Below are positions 9,040 to 20,619 of a stretch of 51,316 bases of DNA, piece after piece (the stretch's first letter is position 1; every line of letters begins with the position of its first letter). The position numbers and the translations under genes are program-made. The notes under the pieces were generated by a model. That model saw nothing but the letters and a program-made list of their open reading frames with translations. It ran no database searches and had not been told where the DNA came from. This DNA comes from Rikenella microfusus (GTDB taxonomy: Bacteria; Bacteroidota; Bacteroidia; Bacteroidales; Tenuifilaceae): positions 1 to 51,316 of the forward strand of contig DYKO01000020.1 of NCBI GenBank assembly GCA_020722565.1. The letters are read 5' to 3'.

Positions 9040-11339
9040 TTATCAAATACCCTTGGGTTAAAAATAGAATAACCAAACGAAAGGTTTACAAAAAGTTGCT
9101 GCTTCACTGAACTTTTGGGATAATGTGAGAATGAAAGGCTTACCGGTCCCAATGGTGAGTTATAAACAAATGCAGCTGAAAACAAATACTTCCGGTTTTC
9201 AAATATATTACCATACCTAGCCGTTCCATCTTCGCTTTGGATTATGGGCTTATAGGGTTGAAAAACGTAAGCTTCCACTCGCAATTGTGTTTCTTGGGAT
9301 ATTTCAATAACCGGCATAAGCCCCATTGCAAGGTATTTATCGCACCTTAAATCCTTAATAAACATAATCCGTGAATGAGGTACAGGAGAAAATTGATTTA
9401 TGGCTAAAATGGTTGACCAGTAGTTGTCGAAGAACTTTTGGTTTGACCAGTAGGCATCCAAGTAAAACCCCATCCAGACACTATTACCCAGTACACGATG
9501 ATAACTCTCGTTATGCAGGTATGCAGTTATAAATCTACTATATGCGTCAAATTTTGAAGGTTGAAGAGCGGTAGTACCGGGATTATGAAATTCGTGGCCA
9601 TAGTAACCCGAAAGCGAAAAAATCTGGTTTCGCCCTCTATTGGCATACTGCCTAAAGTTTAGGGTATATTTTTCAACTCTAAAATTTCCCTTAACGAAAT
9701 GAAACCGAGTTTTATCGGGAATATCAAATGAGAAGTAGTTTTCTAATTGGTAGTACTCATCTAATTTTTCACCAGTAGAAACCGAAATAGTGGAGTTAAC
9801 AGCACTGGAATGGCTAAAACGAACACCAGCTGATGCAAACACCTCGTTCTGGATAACATACGCAGGTTTAACATCCTCAAAAAAGGGTATGGGGTTTCCG
9901 CTATGGTAATCGAACCGGTTTGAGATAAGTGATGAATGGAAGGTAACTGGAATTGTAGCCGGAAAAGTTTTAAGTGCAGTAGCTCTGATGCTACTATAAA
10001 ACTTTCCAAAGTACACATTACCGTATAATGTATTAGATGTTCGGGTTAACCAGTTATGGGTGATGGAAAAGAATCCCTCGTTTCCTATATCCGAAGAGAG
10101 TGAAACACCAAGACCTATGTTAGGGTTCTGCTTTAAAGTTGCCTTCATATTCACATCAAAAACACCCTCTTTAGAGCTATATACTAATTCCGGTTGAAGC
10201 CGTTTGAAAACCCTATCGGATATAAGGCGATAGTAGTTCTTTCGGAAATCGTTAATGGTAACCACATTATATCCACCCCGTAGCACACGATCGATATATT
10301 TATTTTGATTTTTATTTAATCCTAAAACCGATACCCTGCCAATATAAAGCGGGGGTAAGGTTTCCCTAAATCTTTTTCTGGTCAACGCTAAACTGTCCGG
10401 GGAAACATACCGGGGTACCCTCATCCTGATGGTGTCAATTAAATTTAATGCTGACTGGTAGCCCAGCCCTACAATCTCATCAGCTCTGTTAAAATCGAGA
10501 AGATTTACATCGGGTAAATAGGTATCAATTAGTATTCCCAATGAATCGGGAATTTGATAATTGGTCATACCTACAATCATAGCTTCAAGTTGGGCCAAGG
10601 GATCGTCATCGGAAGGTTGATGGGAATTGTTGGCAACCTTGCTTCCAATTATCAACTCGGGGGTAAATTCCTTTAGGGCAATCTGCCATATAAAATTGTT
10701 GTAAATGCCCCCATCAAACAAAAGAACAGAATCTATATAAATTGGTTTAAAATAAAGCGGAAAGGTCATAGAAGCTCGAATGCTTCGGGCCAAATCACCA
10801 TTACGAAAGAGTATAATTTTTTTGTTTACCACATCGGATGCATTACACCTGAAGGGGACGAAGAGATTATCAAAATTTCCACTGGAAATAGACGTTCCCT
10901 GAGCAAAAAGTTCATCAAAAGCTATATCCATACCCACAGTGGGAATGAAACTTGAAGCCACCTTTGGTTTGATACCCCGTGATGTTACTGACAATCCAAT
11001 ACTAATGTTCTCTGCGGTCCTATGCGTAAAATCGTTTATATTAAACCGGTAAACATCATCCACAAGGCCTTTGCTCCAGTGTTGAAATTCGCGAGATTTG
11101 AAAATCTCTAACATTTCGTCAGGGGAATACCCCATAGCGTAAAGCCCTCCAATTATTGCTCCCATTGAGGTACCGGAAACATTATCGATGGGAATACCAT
11201 TTTCCTCCAATGCTTTAATAGCTCCAATGTGGGCAAGTCCTTTAGCTCCACCACCGCTCAGAACTAAACTTACTTTTTGCGAATAAGCAAGGCTGCTAGC
11301 AAAACCTAAAAAAGCAAAAAGAATAGTAATCTGTTTCAT
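9036..11339 (-). CDS. Patatin-like phospholipase with POTRA-like domain and outer-membrane beta-barrel
   Basis: The 767-residue protein starts with a signal peptide (1-20). A patatin domain (24-225) follows, with the oxyanion-hole motif SGGGAKG, nucleophile S58 in GTSMG and catalytic D209 in FDGG, so the Ser-Asp dyad is complete. Residues about 320-395 resemble a POTRA-like segment, and the rest (about 400-767) is rich in alternating aromatic strands of a bacterial surface antigen (Omp85-type) barrel, ending in a typical strand. This order is that of type Vd (PlpD-like) autotransporters, but in Bacteroidota such proteins may simply stay in the outer membrane as lipases. It follows the propeller-PP2C gene by 7 bases and is probably translated from the same mRNA. 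The substrate is unknown. Confidence 0.9.
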   Translation of the reverse strand: MKQITILFAFLGFASSLAYSQKVSLVLSGGGAKGLAHIGAIKALEENGIPIDNVSGTSMGAIIGGLYAMGYSPDEMLEIFKSREFQHWSKGLVDDVYRFNINDFTHRTAENISIGLSVTSRGIKPKVASSFIPTVGMDIAFDELFAQGTSISSGNFDNLFVPFRCNASDVVNKKIILFRNGDLARSIRASMTFPLYFKPIYIDSVLLFDGGIYNNFIWQIALKEFTPELIIGSKVANNSHQPSDDDPLAQLEAMIVGMTNYQIPDSLGILIDTYLPDVNLLDFNRADEIVGLGYQSALNLIDTIRMRVPRYVSPDSLALTRKRFRETLPPLYIGRVSVLGLNKNQNKYIDRVLRGGYNVVTINDFRKNYYRLISDRVFKRLQPELVYSSKEGVFDVNMKATLKQNPNIGLGVSLSSDIGNEGFFSITHNWLTRTSNTLYGNVYFGKFYSSIRATALKTFPATIPVTFHSSLISNRFDYHSGNPIPFFEDVKPAYVIQNEVFASAGVRFSHSSAVNSTISVSTGEKLDEYYQLENYFSFDIPDKTRFHFVKGNFRVEKYTLNFRQYANRGRNQIFSLSGYYGHEFHNPGTTALQPSKFDAYSRFITAYLHNESYHRVLGNSVWMGFYLDAYWSNQKFFDNYWSTILAINQFSPVPHSRIMFIKDLRCDKYLAMGLMPVIEISQETQLRVEAYVFQPYKPIIQSEDGTARYGNIFENRKYLFSAAFVYNSPLGPVSLSFSHYPKSSVKQQLFVNLSFGYSIFNPRVFDN

Positions 11340-11346
11340 TAATTTA

Positions 11347-14300
11347 TTAGAATATACAACTCAAATCGGGCTTAAAACCTATAATTAAAATATCATCAAC
11401 CTGTTCTAGATTCCCCTTCCATCCATCAATTGTGGCTTCAATTATTGCTTGTTGAATCTTAACAGGTTGAATATAACTGCTGAGCAAAAGGTGGCGCAAC
11501 CGGCGATACTTAAACTTTTTACCCTCCGGACCCCCGAATTGGTCAACGATGCCATCGGAAAATATGTAGATCATATCATTGGGCTGGATGGGTATGTAGT
11601 AACTACTGAACTGGCTATGTCCAAACTCATTTGCCATACCCACTGAATATCGATCGCCTTTGAGTTCCAACAACTTTCCTTCGCGTACCAAAAAGAGATT
11701 TGAGAACGCTCCAGCAAATTGCAAAATATTGTACTCCTTGTCGATTATGCAAAACGATACATCCATACCATCCTTTATCTTTATGCCCTCCTGCCCCTCA
11801 ATATTACTCGAGGCAAAAGTGCTATGAACCGCAATGCTGAGACGGTTCAAGATTTCGGCAGCATCGTCAACACCTTCAACATTAGTTATGTTTCGGAGTA
11901 AATCAACGCCAATAATCGACATGAATGCGCCAGGCACCCCATGTCCGGTACAATCAACCACGGCAACGAATATTTTGTTTCTTGTTTCATTAATCCAATA
12001 GAAATCACCACTAACTATATCCTTAGGCTTAAATACTACAAACGAATCCGGTATCAACTCTTTAAATTTATCAATCGGTGGGAGAAGTGCTTCCTGGATT
12101 CTTTTGGCGTAGTTGATGCTATCAGTAATATTCTTGTTCTTGATGGATAGCTCTTCCTTCTGTTGACTCAACAACTCTAATACCTGATTACGCTCTGCAA
12201 GCAATTTGTTAATTTTCTTTAAGTTTTTGTTTCGCCTAATTGCATAAACAATAAATGCCAGGAATAATAAAAAGGTATATATCCAGATTGCAAAACGGGA
12301 ACGCCACCAGGGCGATTTCACAATAATAGTAAATGATTTTGAATCGGGATTCCACACCTGATCGCTGTTGGCACCCATAATATTCAATTGGTAAATGCCT
12401 TCAGGAAGATTAGAAAAAGTTATACCATTTTGGGTACCCAACTCCACCCAACGGGAGTCGTGCCCCTTGAGCTGATACCTGTACAAATTTTTTTCGGGGT
12501 GATTAAAATCCAGTGCCGAAATGCTAATGGTTAGGTTGCTGAAGTTATCGGGAATTACAATACTTTGCTGATTATAAGGGATTAGGTCGATATTATGAGT
12601 TTTGCTAAAAACCTGAATCCGTGTCAAACAAACATTGGGTACTGTCCTATTGATGGGGATGGAATCGGGATGAAAAACATTTACCCCAATAACGCTACCA
12701 AAGTAAAGGTAACCCCGCTTGCTCTGATAGGATGCATTAATATTGAACTCATTGGTGAATAACCCATCGGATTTAGTAAATATACGAGGAAGGTTGGCAA
12801 TAGGGTTAAACATGACTATCCCCTTATCTGTACTTATCCATAGTCTTCCCCTCTGATCCTCCTGAATATCGTTTACCAGGCTAAAATTATGACTGGGGAT
12901 CGAAATGCTGGTCAACTTGTTTTCGGATTTTGGATTAATCCAAAATAACCCAGTTGTGGTGCCAACCCAAATTAAACCATTTTGAGCCTCCCTTAGGCAT
13001 AGGGTTTCAATGGGTGTTTGCATATCAAATGGGTAGTAGTAAATATTACCAATATCTCTTGAAATTCTTGCCACACCAGTTATAGTAGCCACCCAAATAT
13101 CTCCATTTTTCCCTACCAAAACATCATAAACCTCATTTCCGGGTAACGATAAAGTTTCCCCTTTTCGGGCGTAAAATCCTATTAAAGACTTGCCATTTAG
13201 GCATTGCAAACCGTGCTGCGTGGCAAACCATATTCGTCCCTCGCTATCTTCATCAATAGCGTATATTCTATTATTTTTGAAGATATCTCCAATATAAATT
13301 CCTTTGCTCTCAAAAAAATCAACAAACCTATCCTGCTGGGGAAGATACATGAATACGCCGTTGCGGGTTCCAGCAATAATATTGCCATTTTTCAACTTAA
13401 AGAGAGAATGGATGTAATTATCGGCAATGAAATTGGGACCTGATAAGGAAAACCTACGGTTCTGTTTTAATTTGGCATTAAACTTATGAAGGCCACTACC
13501 CCATGTTCCCACCCAGATATTGCCATCGTTATCTTCAAGAATAGAAGCAACAATGTTGTTTGAAAATAAGTTATTCCCCTGTTCATCCTTGCTATAGCCG
13601 CCTATTCTTTGCTCATATGGGTTTACTTTTATAAGGCCTGACCGCGAACCAATCCAAAGCACACCAGAACGATCGCGGAGTACACTGGAAACGTTTAAAA
13701 TATTAATCGGCTGATTGTTATAGTAAAGGTTGTTAAATTTTACGTATGAGCCATTGGGTAATAGCTTGGCCAAACCGTTTACGGTTCCAATCCAAAGTGA
13801 CGAATCAACATCCTGACCAATAAACTGAACCCCAACATTTGCTGTTCCAGTATTAAAAAAGTATTTAACAGGTATTCTGGTAAATTTTTGCTTGGCAACA
13901 TCAAATTCGCAAAGCCCTTTATCGGTTCCAATTAGTAAAACGCCGTTTCTGATTTCAAAAAGGGCTTGTACCCTATTGCCCCAAAGCGAATTGCTATTAT
14001 CAACATCGTATTTATAATGCTTAAAAAGCATCAGTTCCCTATCAAAAAGGAATAAACCATCCTTAGCTCCAAGCCAAATGTTACCATTTGAATCCTCAAT
14101 TATTGGCGATTGGTCGGTTTCAAGTGGCTGGTTAAAAATATCATTGTAGTGCGGGTAACTGGTAAAATCATCAGTTTTAGGATTATAAAGATGAAGTGCG
14201 CCAATCGTTTTAACCCAGATGTTGCTGTTTTTATCTCTAAAAACCCTGAGTATTTTATTATTTGTAATTTTTTCCCCATTTTGATTATCAAACAAATAAA

Positions 14301-14661
14301 CCTTAAATTTTCCCTCCCTTCTAAAAAACCTGTTCAGCCCCCTGCGGGTGGCAATCCATAGTTCGCCATTATCTCCTTCAATTATATTTTTAATGTAATT
14401 GTTTGAAATGGATAAGCTATCGTTGGGCTTGTTGTTATACACCATAAACTCGTAACCATCGTACCTACATAACCCGCCTTGAGTGCCAATCCAAAGGAAA
14501 CCAAGGGAATCCTGCATTATCGTATTAACAAAGGATTGTGGAAGTCCGTTATCGGAGTTAAAGAGGGCTACTTCGGTTCTTTGAGCAAATGCTAAATGAA
14601 CCGTAAAAAACAAGGCTACGGGAAGCAACGATACATATCTCTGTATAAAATTTAGGACCAT
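11347..14661 (-). CDS. Two-component regulator propeller protein with SpoIIE-type PP2C phosphatase output
   Basis: This is a membrane signalling protein of 1104 residues. A signal peptide is followed by periplasmic propeller repeats (about 25-700), each with forms of the WIGT.GGL/FLWIGT motif, a Y_Y_Y domain (about 735-790), one membrane helix (about 795-820), a charged coiled coil (about 825-855) and a cytosolic SpoIIE-like serine/threonine phosphatase domain (about 870-1100). The phosphatase has SGDFYW, the VVDCTGHGVPGAFMS motif and a late FSDGIVDQFGG, so the metal-binding aspartates look intact. Unlike the common hybrid sensor kinases with the same ectodomain, output here is dephosphorylation, possibly of an anti-sigma-factor antagonist. 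The frame opens with a TTG at 14679; the ATG at 14661 gives the better signal peptide. It sits 25 bases after ubiD and 7 bases before the patatin gene. The ligand is unknown. Confidence 0.9.
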   Translation of the reverse strand: MVLNFIQRYVSLLPVALFFTVHLAFAQRTEVALFNSDNGLPQSFVNTIMQDSLGFLWIGTQGGLCRYDGYEFMVYNNKPNDSLSISNNYIKNIIEGDNGELWIATRRGLNRFFRREGKFKVYLFDNQNGEKITNNKILRVFRDKNSNIWVKTIGALHLYNPKTDDFTSYPHYNDIFNQPLETDQSPIIEDSNGNIWLGAKDGLFLFDRELMLFKHYKYDVDNSNSLWGNRVQALFEIRNGVLLIGTDKGLCEFDVAKQKFTRIPVKYFFNTGTANVGVQFIGQDVDSSLWIGTVNGLAKLLPNGSYVKFNNLYYNNQPINILNVSSVLRDRSGVLWIGSRSGLIKVNPYEQRIGGYSKDEQGNNLFSNNIVASILEDNDGNIWVGTWGSGLHKFNAKLKQNRRFSLSGPNFIADNYIHSLFKLKNGNIIAGTRNGVFMYLPQQDRFVDFFESKGIYIGDIFKNNRIYAIDEDSEGRIWFATQHGLQCLNGKSLIGFYARKGETLSLPGNEVYDVLVGKNGDIWVATITGVARISRDIGNIYYYPFDMQTPIETLCLREAQNGLIWVGTTTGLFWINPKSENKLTSISIPSHNFSLVNDIQEDQRGRLWISTDKGIVMFNPIANLPRIFTKSDGLFTNEFNINASYQSKRGYLYFGSVIGVNVFHPDSIPINRTVPNVCLTRIQVFSKTHNIDLIPYNQQSIVIPDNFSNLTISISALDFNHPEKNLYRYQLKGHDSRWVELGTQNGITFSNLPEGIYQLNIMGANSDQVWNPDSKSFTIIVKSPWWRSRFAIWIYTFLLFLAFIVYAIRRNKNLKKINKLLAERNQVLELLSQQKEELSIKNKNITDSINYAKRIQEALLPPIDKFKELIPDSFVVFKPKDIVSGDFYWINETRNKIFVAVVDCTGHGVPGAFMSIIGVDLLRNITNVEGVDDAAEILNRLSIAVHSTFASSNIEGQEGIKIKDGMDVSFCIIDKEYNILQFAGAFSNLFLVREGKLLELKGDRYSVGMANEFGHSQFSSYYIPIQPNDMIYIFSDGIVDQFGGPEGKKFKYRRLRHLLLSSYIQPVKIQQAIIEATIDGWKGNLEQVDDILIIGFKPDLSCIF

Positions 14662-14686
14662 GGTTATGCTAAGGTACAAAAAAATA

Positions 14687-16579
14687 TCACTCTATCCTAA
14701 GCACAGCATTATTTCCTTCGGATAAATGAAGTAACTTTAGTGATGGTGACTCAATAAACTCACCTACCTCTAAGCTGCTCCACATTTCATCAATTCTTTC
14801 GATGGTTGCCGCATCCATAAGCACCACATTGGGCCACAACCTAGAGAATCGATCGGAAGGATAGACCTTACGAGTACCATCAACCACTAATGTCCATGCC
14901 TCTTCGGAATGCGTTACTATCTTGATATCGCGCTGAGGGTCAACATTTCCGGAGATGAACCAAAGCACAAGCGAAAGATCATCAATCATGCGTTCCATAT
15001 CAACCACCACCAAACCTCTAAGAGCCGAAAGGTTCTCTTGATTTTGCAACTTATCAATAAAATCGGACCACTGAGGTAAATTCTTTTTTCTTATGGAAAT
15101 AACTGCAACAGGAATCCCCTGCTCAATTAGTTTAGAGTTTATGCAGACAATTTCGGGTGAGAGCGATTTTATAGCTGACTCCACAATCGCGATATCAATT
15201 TTTTCTGTTAATTCGTCATTAAGGTTCCTTGTAGCATCAATAAACAGCTTGCTCCCAAATGCGGGTTCATTTGATGCATGATCGAGCACATCGAGCGGTC
15301 CTTTGCCAAAAAAGATATCGGTTTTGGGATTAACATTCTGGCAGATGTGCATTAAAAGAGCCCCTCCATTTGACAAATCAGCATCTGCAGGGAAAGCAAC
15401 CAAAATCTTATTGAACATCATTTGCCCAGCCCCCCAAAGAGCATTCATTAGGCGGTAGGGTTGACCGTCGAATTCTTTCTTTGTCTTAACCAATGCGATG
15501 TTATGTGCAACACCTTCAATGGGTAGCACCATGTCATCGAGTTCTGGCAAAAGGGTTTGCCTTATGGGCTCAAGAAAAATTCGTTCCGTAGCCTTTGCAA
15601 AATAGGCATCCTCCATAGGGGGTATCCCCACTATGGTGGCAGGGTAAACTGCCTCCTTTTTATGAGTAATACAGGTTACCCTAAATCGTGGGTACCAATC
15701 GGCCAGGGAGTAAAAACCCGTATGATCGCCAAATGGGCCCTCCCAGCAGGGCTCCTCATCTGTATCGATGAAGCCCTCAATTACAAAATCAACATCCTCT
15801 GGCACCTCCAAATCAACAGTAAGGCATCTGACCAGCTTCACCTTTTTTTTGCGAAGAAATCCTGCAAAAATATACTCATCAATATTATCGGGTAGCGGGG
15901 CTGTGGCCGAATAGGTGTAAGCTGGGTCACCGCCAAGGGTAACTGCCACAGGCATAGGTTTTCCAAGTTTCTGATATTTCAGAAAGTGTTTTGCCCCGGT
16001 TTTATGTTTGTGCCAATGCATTCCGGTGCTTACAGAGTCTAGCACCTGCATGCGGTACATTCCAACATTCCGATGGCCGGTTTCTGGATCCACGGTGTGC
16101 ACCATGGGCAGTGTTAGGAATCGACCGCCATCGAACGGCCAACACTTGAGTATGGGCATAACGCCTAAATCGGGATTAAAATGGGCCACTTGCTGACACT
16201 CCCCCTTTCCTGAAAGACTTACCGGTAGCCATGAGGCTATTCTTCCAAACTGTTTTAAAGATGTCAATTTAGACCAAAACGTAGGCCGGGGTTGCGAGGC
16301 TAATTTAAGCAGTTCAGCTACATGACCACGTATATCCTCTAAACTTTCAACTCCTAAGGCCAGACAGATACGTCGCTCAGAGCCAAAGGCATTGGTCAGA
16401 ACAGGAAATTCCGTCCCCGTTTTCTCAAACAATAAAGCTTTACCCCCACCGGGTTGTTTTGAAAACCTATCAGTAATTTCAGCTATTTCCAATATGGGAT
16501 CAACAAAGCGCTTTACTCTTAGTAATTCGCCATTTTCTTCGAGAACACTTATGAAATGCTGAAGAGACCTGTATGCCAT
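14687..16579 (-). CDS. ubiD: UbiD family decarboxylase
   Basis: A prenylated-FMN-dependent decarboxylase of 630 residues. In Bacteroidota members of this subfamily are generally assigned to quinone (menaquinone) biosynthesis, decarboxylating an aromatic acid intermediate; that assignment is from family knowledge, not from this sequence. The cofactor and active-site motifs are visible: NVGMYR (N171, R176), then EGPFGDHTGFY with E280 and D285, giving the conserved Arg-Glu-Asp/Glu triad. The length is longer than the roughly 490-residue E. coli UbiD because of a C-terminal extension usual in this phylum. No ubiX-like prenyltransferase gene is in the window. Its -7-like element overlaps the U tract of the eno terminator, and it heads a likely operon with the propeller-PP2C and patatin genes. 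Confidence 0.9.
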   Translation of the reverse strand: MAYRSLQHFISVLEENGELLRVKRFVDPILEIAEITDRFSKQPGGGKALLFEKTGTEFPVLTNAFGSERRICLALGVESLEDIRGHVAELLKLASQPRPTFWSKLTSLKQFGRIASWLPVSLSGKGECQQVAHFNPDLGVMPILKCWPFDGGRFLTLPMVHTVDPETGHRNVGMYRMQVLDSVSTGMHWHKHKTGAKHFLKYQKLGKPMPVAVTLGGDPAYTYSATAPLPDNIDEYIFAGFLRKKKVKLVRCLTVDLEVPEDVDFVIEGFIDTDEEPCWEGPFGDHTGFYSLADWYPRFRVTCITHKKEAVYPATIVGIPPMEDAYFAKATERIFLEPIRQTLLPELDDMVLPIEGVAHNIALVKTKKEFDGQPYRLMNALWGAGQMMFNKILVAFPADADLSNGGALLMHICQNVNPKTDIFFGKGPLDVLDHASNEPAFGSKLFIDATRNLNDELTEKIDIAIVESAIKSLSPEIVCINSKLIEQGIPVAVISIRKKNLPQWSDFIDKLQNQENLSALRGLVVVDMERMIDDLSLVLWFISGNVDPQRDIKIVTHSEEAWTLVVDGTRKVYPSDRFSRLWPNVVLMDAATIERIDEMWSSLEVGEFIESPSLKLLHLSEGNNAVLRIE

Positions 16580-16599
16580 GATCGAATAGGAATGAATGT

Positions 16600-16607
16600 C
16601 AAAAATA
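16600..16607 (-). promoter_or_regulatory. Putative -7 element of ubiD (TATTTTTG)
   Basis: On the minus strand TATTTTTG matches TAnnTTTG exactly, 20 bases before the ubiD ATG. It coincides with the T-rich tail of the upstream eno terminator, so one stretch may serve both purposes. No -33 TTG was found. Confidence 0.35.
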
Positions 16608-16638
16608 AATAAAGGCTTCAGATAATACCTCTGAAGCC
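16601..16638 (-). terminator. Rho-independent terminator of eno
   Basis: On the minus strand a 9-bp stem (GGCTTCAGA with TCTGAAGCC) closes a 7-base loop and is followed by TTTATTTATTTTT. It begins about 25 bases after the eno stop. Confidence 0.88.
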
Positions 16639-16662
16639 CTATAAAAGTTACAGTACAAAAAC

Positions 16663-18016
<1,354 letters not shown>

Positions 18017-18040
18017 CTAATAAAATATTTAAAATTCATC

Positions 18041-18568
18041 TTAATCTACCTTTTCACTAGTAGTGTCTGTGGATTCCTGATTTTCCGATTTGGTTTCCTT
18101 AGCAACAGTGTCTTTTGGAGCAGCGGCTTCGGTTTCGGATTTTTTAACTTTTGAGCCCCCCCTACGGGTTCTCTTAGCAGCGAATTTTGAGGTTTCCTTA
18201 ACGTAGGTAGTATTGTAGTCAACCAATTCAATAATGCACATATCGGCATTATCGCCCAAACGGGTTCCGGTTTTTAGGATACGTGTGTATCCCCCGGGAC
18301 GGTTGGCAATTTTTTGCGATACTTCACGGAAGAGTTCGGTTACCGCATACTTATTTTGCAGGTGGCTGAACACAACACGACGCTGGTGGGTAGTATCCTC
18401 TTTGCTTCTATTAATAAGAGGCTCAACATAAGAGCGTAATGCTTTAGCTTTAGCCACAGTAGTAGTAATACGTTTGTGCAGAATCAACGATGAAGCCATA
18501 TTTGAGAGCATGGCTTTACGGTGAGCGCTCTTACGTCCTAAATGGTTTAATTTCTTTCTATGTCTCAT
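18041..18568 (-). CDS. rplQ: 50S ribosomal protein L17 with C-terminal extension
   Basis: bL17 (175 aa) binds domain III of 23S rRNA near the exit tunnel. The core (1-130) begins [21 protein letters not shown], the family signature. It is followed by about 45 residues of low-complexity Lys/Glu/Thr/Ala sequence, probably disordered, absent from E. coli L17 (127 aa) and common in Bacteroidota. Last gene of the superoperon, 5 bases after rpoA, ahead of a terminator. Confidence 0.98.
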   Translation of the reverse strand: MRHRKKLNHLGRKSAHRKAMLSNMASSLILHKRITTTVAKAKALRSYVEPLINRSKEDTTHQRRVVFSHLQNKYAVTELFREVSQKIANRPGGYTRILKTGTRLGDNADMCIIELVDYNTTYVKETSKFAAKRTRRGGSKVKKSETEAAAPKDTVAKETKSENQESTDTTSEKVD

Positions 18569-18573
18569 CGCAA

Positions 18574-19566
18574 TTAATCCTTATCCAATTTATACTTTGA
18601 AATTTCCATACCAAACGAGAGGTTCAAACTATCGAGCAGGTCCTCAAGTTCAGTGAGTGATTTTTTCCCGAAGTTGCGGAACTTGAGCAGGTCGTTTTTG
18701 TTGTAACGAACCAAGTCGCCAAGAGTTTCAACATCGGCAGCTTTTAAGCAGTTGAGTGCACGCACTGAAAGGTCGAGATCGACAAGTTTCTGTTTCAGCA
18801 GCTGGCGCATGTGGAGAGCTTCCTCATCAAATTCTTCGGATTCAAACTTATCCTCAGCCTCAATGGTTATCTTTTCATCGGAAAAGAGCATAAAGTGATA
18901 GATCAGAATTTTAGCAGCCTCCTTCAGTGCCTCCTTCGGATGAATTGAGCCATCGGTAACGATTTCGATGATCAGTTTTTCGTAGTCGGTTTTCTGCTCA
19001 ACGCGGTAGTTCTCCACCGAATACTTCACATTGCGAATGGGAGTGTGAATAGAGTCAATGGGAATAACACCAAACTCGGCATCATTGGGTTTATTTTCCT
19101 CGGCTGGTATGTAGCCCCTACCCTTACTGATGTTAATCTCGATTTCTATCTTAACATCGGGTTCCATTCTACAAATAACAAGTTCTGGGTTGAGCACCTT
19201 AAAACCCGAGAGGAAATTTGATAAATAACCAGCTTTGAACTCGTTTTGACCTGTTATGGTTATTGTAACCTTCTCATCGTCAACACCATCAACAATGCGT
19301 TTAAAGCGAACCTGCTTGAGATTGAGAACTATCCCGGTAACGTCTTCCATAACTCCCGGAATGGTAGAAAATTCGTGGTCTATACCACGTATTTTTATCC
19401 AGGTAATGGCATAACCTTCAAGCGACGAAAGCAGAATGCGCCTTAGGGCATTGCCCACCGTGATACCATAGCCTGGCTCAAGAGGACGAAACTCGAACTT
19501 ACCAACTGTTGCGGTAGATTCAAGCATGATAACCTTATCGGGTTTTTGAAATGCCAGTATAGCCAT
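18574..19566 (-). CDS. rpoA: DNA-directed RNA polymerase subunit alpha
   Basis: RpoA (330 aa) dimerises to start assembly of RNA polymerase. The N-terminal domain (1-230) includes [20 protein letters not shown]; a linker leads to the C-terminal domain (about 255-325), which contacts DNA and activators. In it the segment [10 protein letters not shown] keeps the Arg and Asn that in E. coli (R265, N268) contact UP elements. The order rpsM-rpsK-rpsD-rpoA-rplQ is the standard alpha operon. Confidence 0.99.
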   Translation of the reverse strand: MAILAFQKPDKVIMLESTATVGKFEFRPLEPGYGITVGNALRRILLSSLEGYAITWIKIRGIDHEFSTIPGVMEDVTGIVLNLKQVRFKRIVDGVDDEKVTITITGQNEFKAGYLSNFLSGFKVLNPELVICRMEPDVKIEIEINISKGRGYIPAEENKPNDAEFGVIPIDSIHTPIRNVKYSVENYRVEQKTDYEKLIIEIVTDGSIHPKEALKEAAKILIYHFMLFSDEKITIEAEDKFESEEFDEEALHMRQLLKQKLVDLDLSVRALNCLKAADVETLGDLVRYNKNDLLKFRNFGKKSLTELEDLLDSLNLSFGMEISKYKLDKD

Positions 19567-19581
19567 ATGGTACGGTTTTAA

Positions 19582-20190
19582 TTACTTAGAGTAAAGTTCA
19601 ACAATCAATTGCTCCTTAATATTCTCGGGTATTTCTGATCTTTCAGGTACATTCATGAACCTACCAATCATCTTTTCGCTATCCCATTCGAGCCATGAGT
19701 ACTTAACATGGCGATTGGTTTGAAGCGAGTCAGTAATTACCTCAAGGGTTTTTGAACGCTCACGTACGCCTACCATATCGCCAGGGCGAAGGCGGAACGA
19801 TGGAAAGTTCACCACATTACCGTTAACGGTAATATGTTTGTGTGAAACCAGTTGGCGAGCAGCAGCTCTTGTGGGGGCTATGCCCAAACGGTACACAACA
19901 TTGTCGAGACGCGATTCGAGAAGTTGAAGTAGGATTTCTCCAGTGATACCTTTGCTACGAGCAGCCTTTTGAAAAAGATTAGCAAATTGGCGCTCAAGAA
20001 GGCCATAAGTATTTTTTGCTTTTTGCTTTTCCATGAGTTGAGTGCCGTATTCCGAAACCTTTTTACGTTTCTTCATTAATCCATGAACCCCCGGGGGATA
20101 ATTCTTCTTCTCGAAGTACTTATCGGGTCCGTAAATAGGCTCACCAAACTTACGAGCAATTTTAGTAGTTGGTCCAGTATATCTTGCCAT
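19582..20190 (-). CDS. rpsD: 30S ribosomal protein S4
   Basis: uS4 (202 aa) is a primary 16S rRNA binder that organises the 5' domain and helps form the mRNA entry site. The S4 RNA-binding domain is seen around residues 92-155 ([20 protein letters not shown]...SHKHITVNG). The N-terminus has no cysteines, so this is the zinc-free form. In many bacteria S4 represses the alpha operon through an mRNA pseudoknot; I did not identify such a structure here. Confidence 0.99.
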   Translation of the reverse strand: MARYTGPTTKIARKFGEPIYGPDKYFEKKNYPPGVHGLMKKRKKVSEYGTQLMEKQKAKNTYGLLERQFANLFQKAARSKGITGEILLQLLESRLDNVVYRLGIAPTRAAARQLVSHKHITVNGNVVNFPSFRLRPGDMVGVRERSKTLEVITDSLQTNRHVKYSWLEWDSEKMIGRFMNVPERSEIPENIKEQLIVELYSK

Positions 20191-20222
20191 TACTTTTAAG
20201 TTTTATTTTTTCCACAAAAAAA

Positions 20223-20609
20223 TTATACCCTACGGCGTTTAGGAGGGCGACATCCGTTATGCGGTAGAGGGGTAACGTCAACTATTTCCGTTACCTCTAT
20301 TCCTGCGGAGTTAATGGTACGAATGGCCGATTCACGACCGGCACCAGGGCCTTTCACAAAAACCTTTACCTTACGCAAACCCATATCGTAAGCTACCTTT
20401 GAACATTCGGCCGCTGCGGTTTGACCTGCATATGGGGTATTCTTCTTTGATCCCTTAAAACCCATTTTCCCGGCCGATGACCAGGAAATAACTTGACCCG
20501 TACTATTGGTCAAGGTTACAATTATGTTGTTAAACGAAGAGTGAATATGGGCTTGTCCAACAGGATCAACCTTTACAACTTTTTTCTTTGCTACAGTTTT
20601 TTTAGCCAT
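20223..20609 (-). CDS. rpsK: 30S ribosomal protein S11
   Basis: uS11 (128 aa) sits on the 30S platform near the mRNA exit (anti-Shine-Dalgarno) region. The sequence contains [16 protein letters not shown] and ends in [16 protein letters not shown], both conserved; the NG pair near the end is the deamidation-prone site known in the family. Ten bases after rpsM and 32 before rpsD. Confidence 0.99.
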   Translation of the reverse strand: MAKKTVAKKKVVKVDPVGQAHIHSSFNNIIVTLTNSTGQVISWSSAGKMGFKGSKKNTPYAGQTAAAECSKVAYDMGLRKVKVFVKGPGAGRESAIRTINSAGIEVTEIVDVTPLPHNGCRPPKRRRV

Positions 20610-20619
20610 AACTTAGTAA

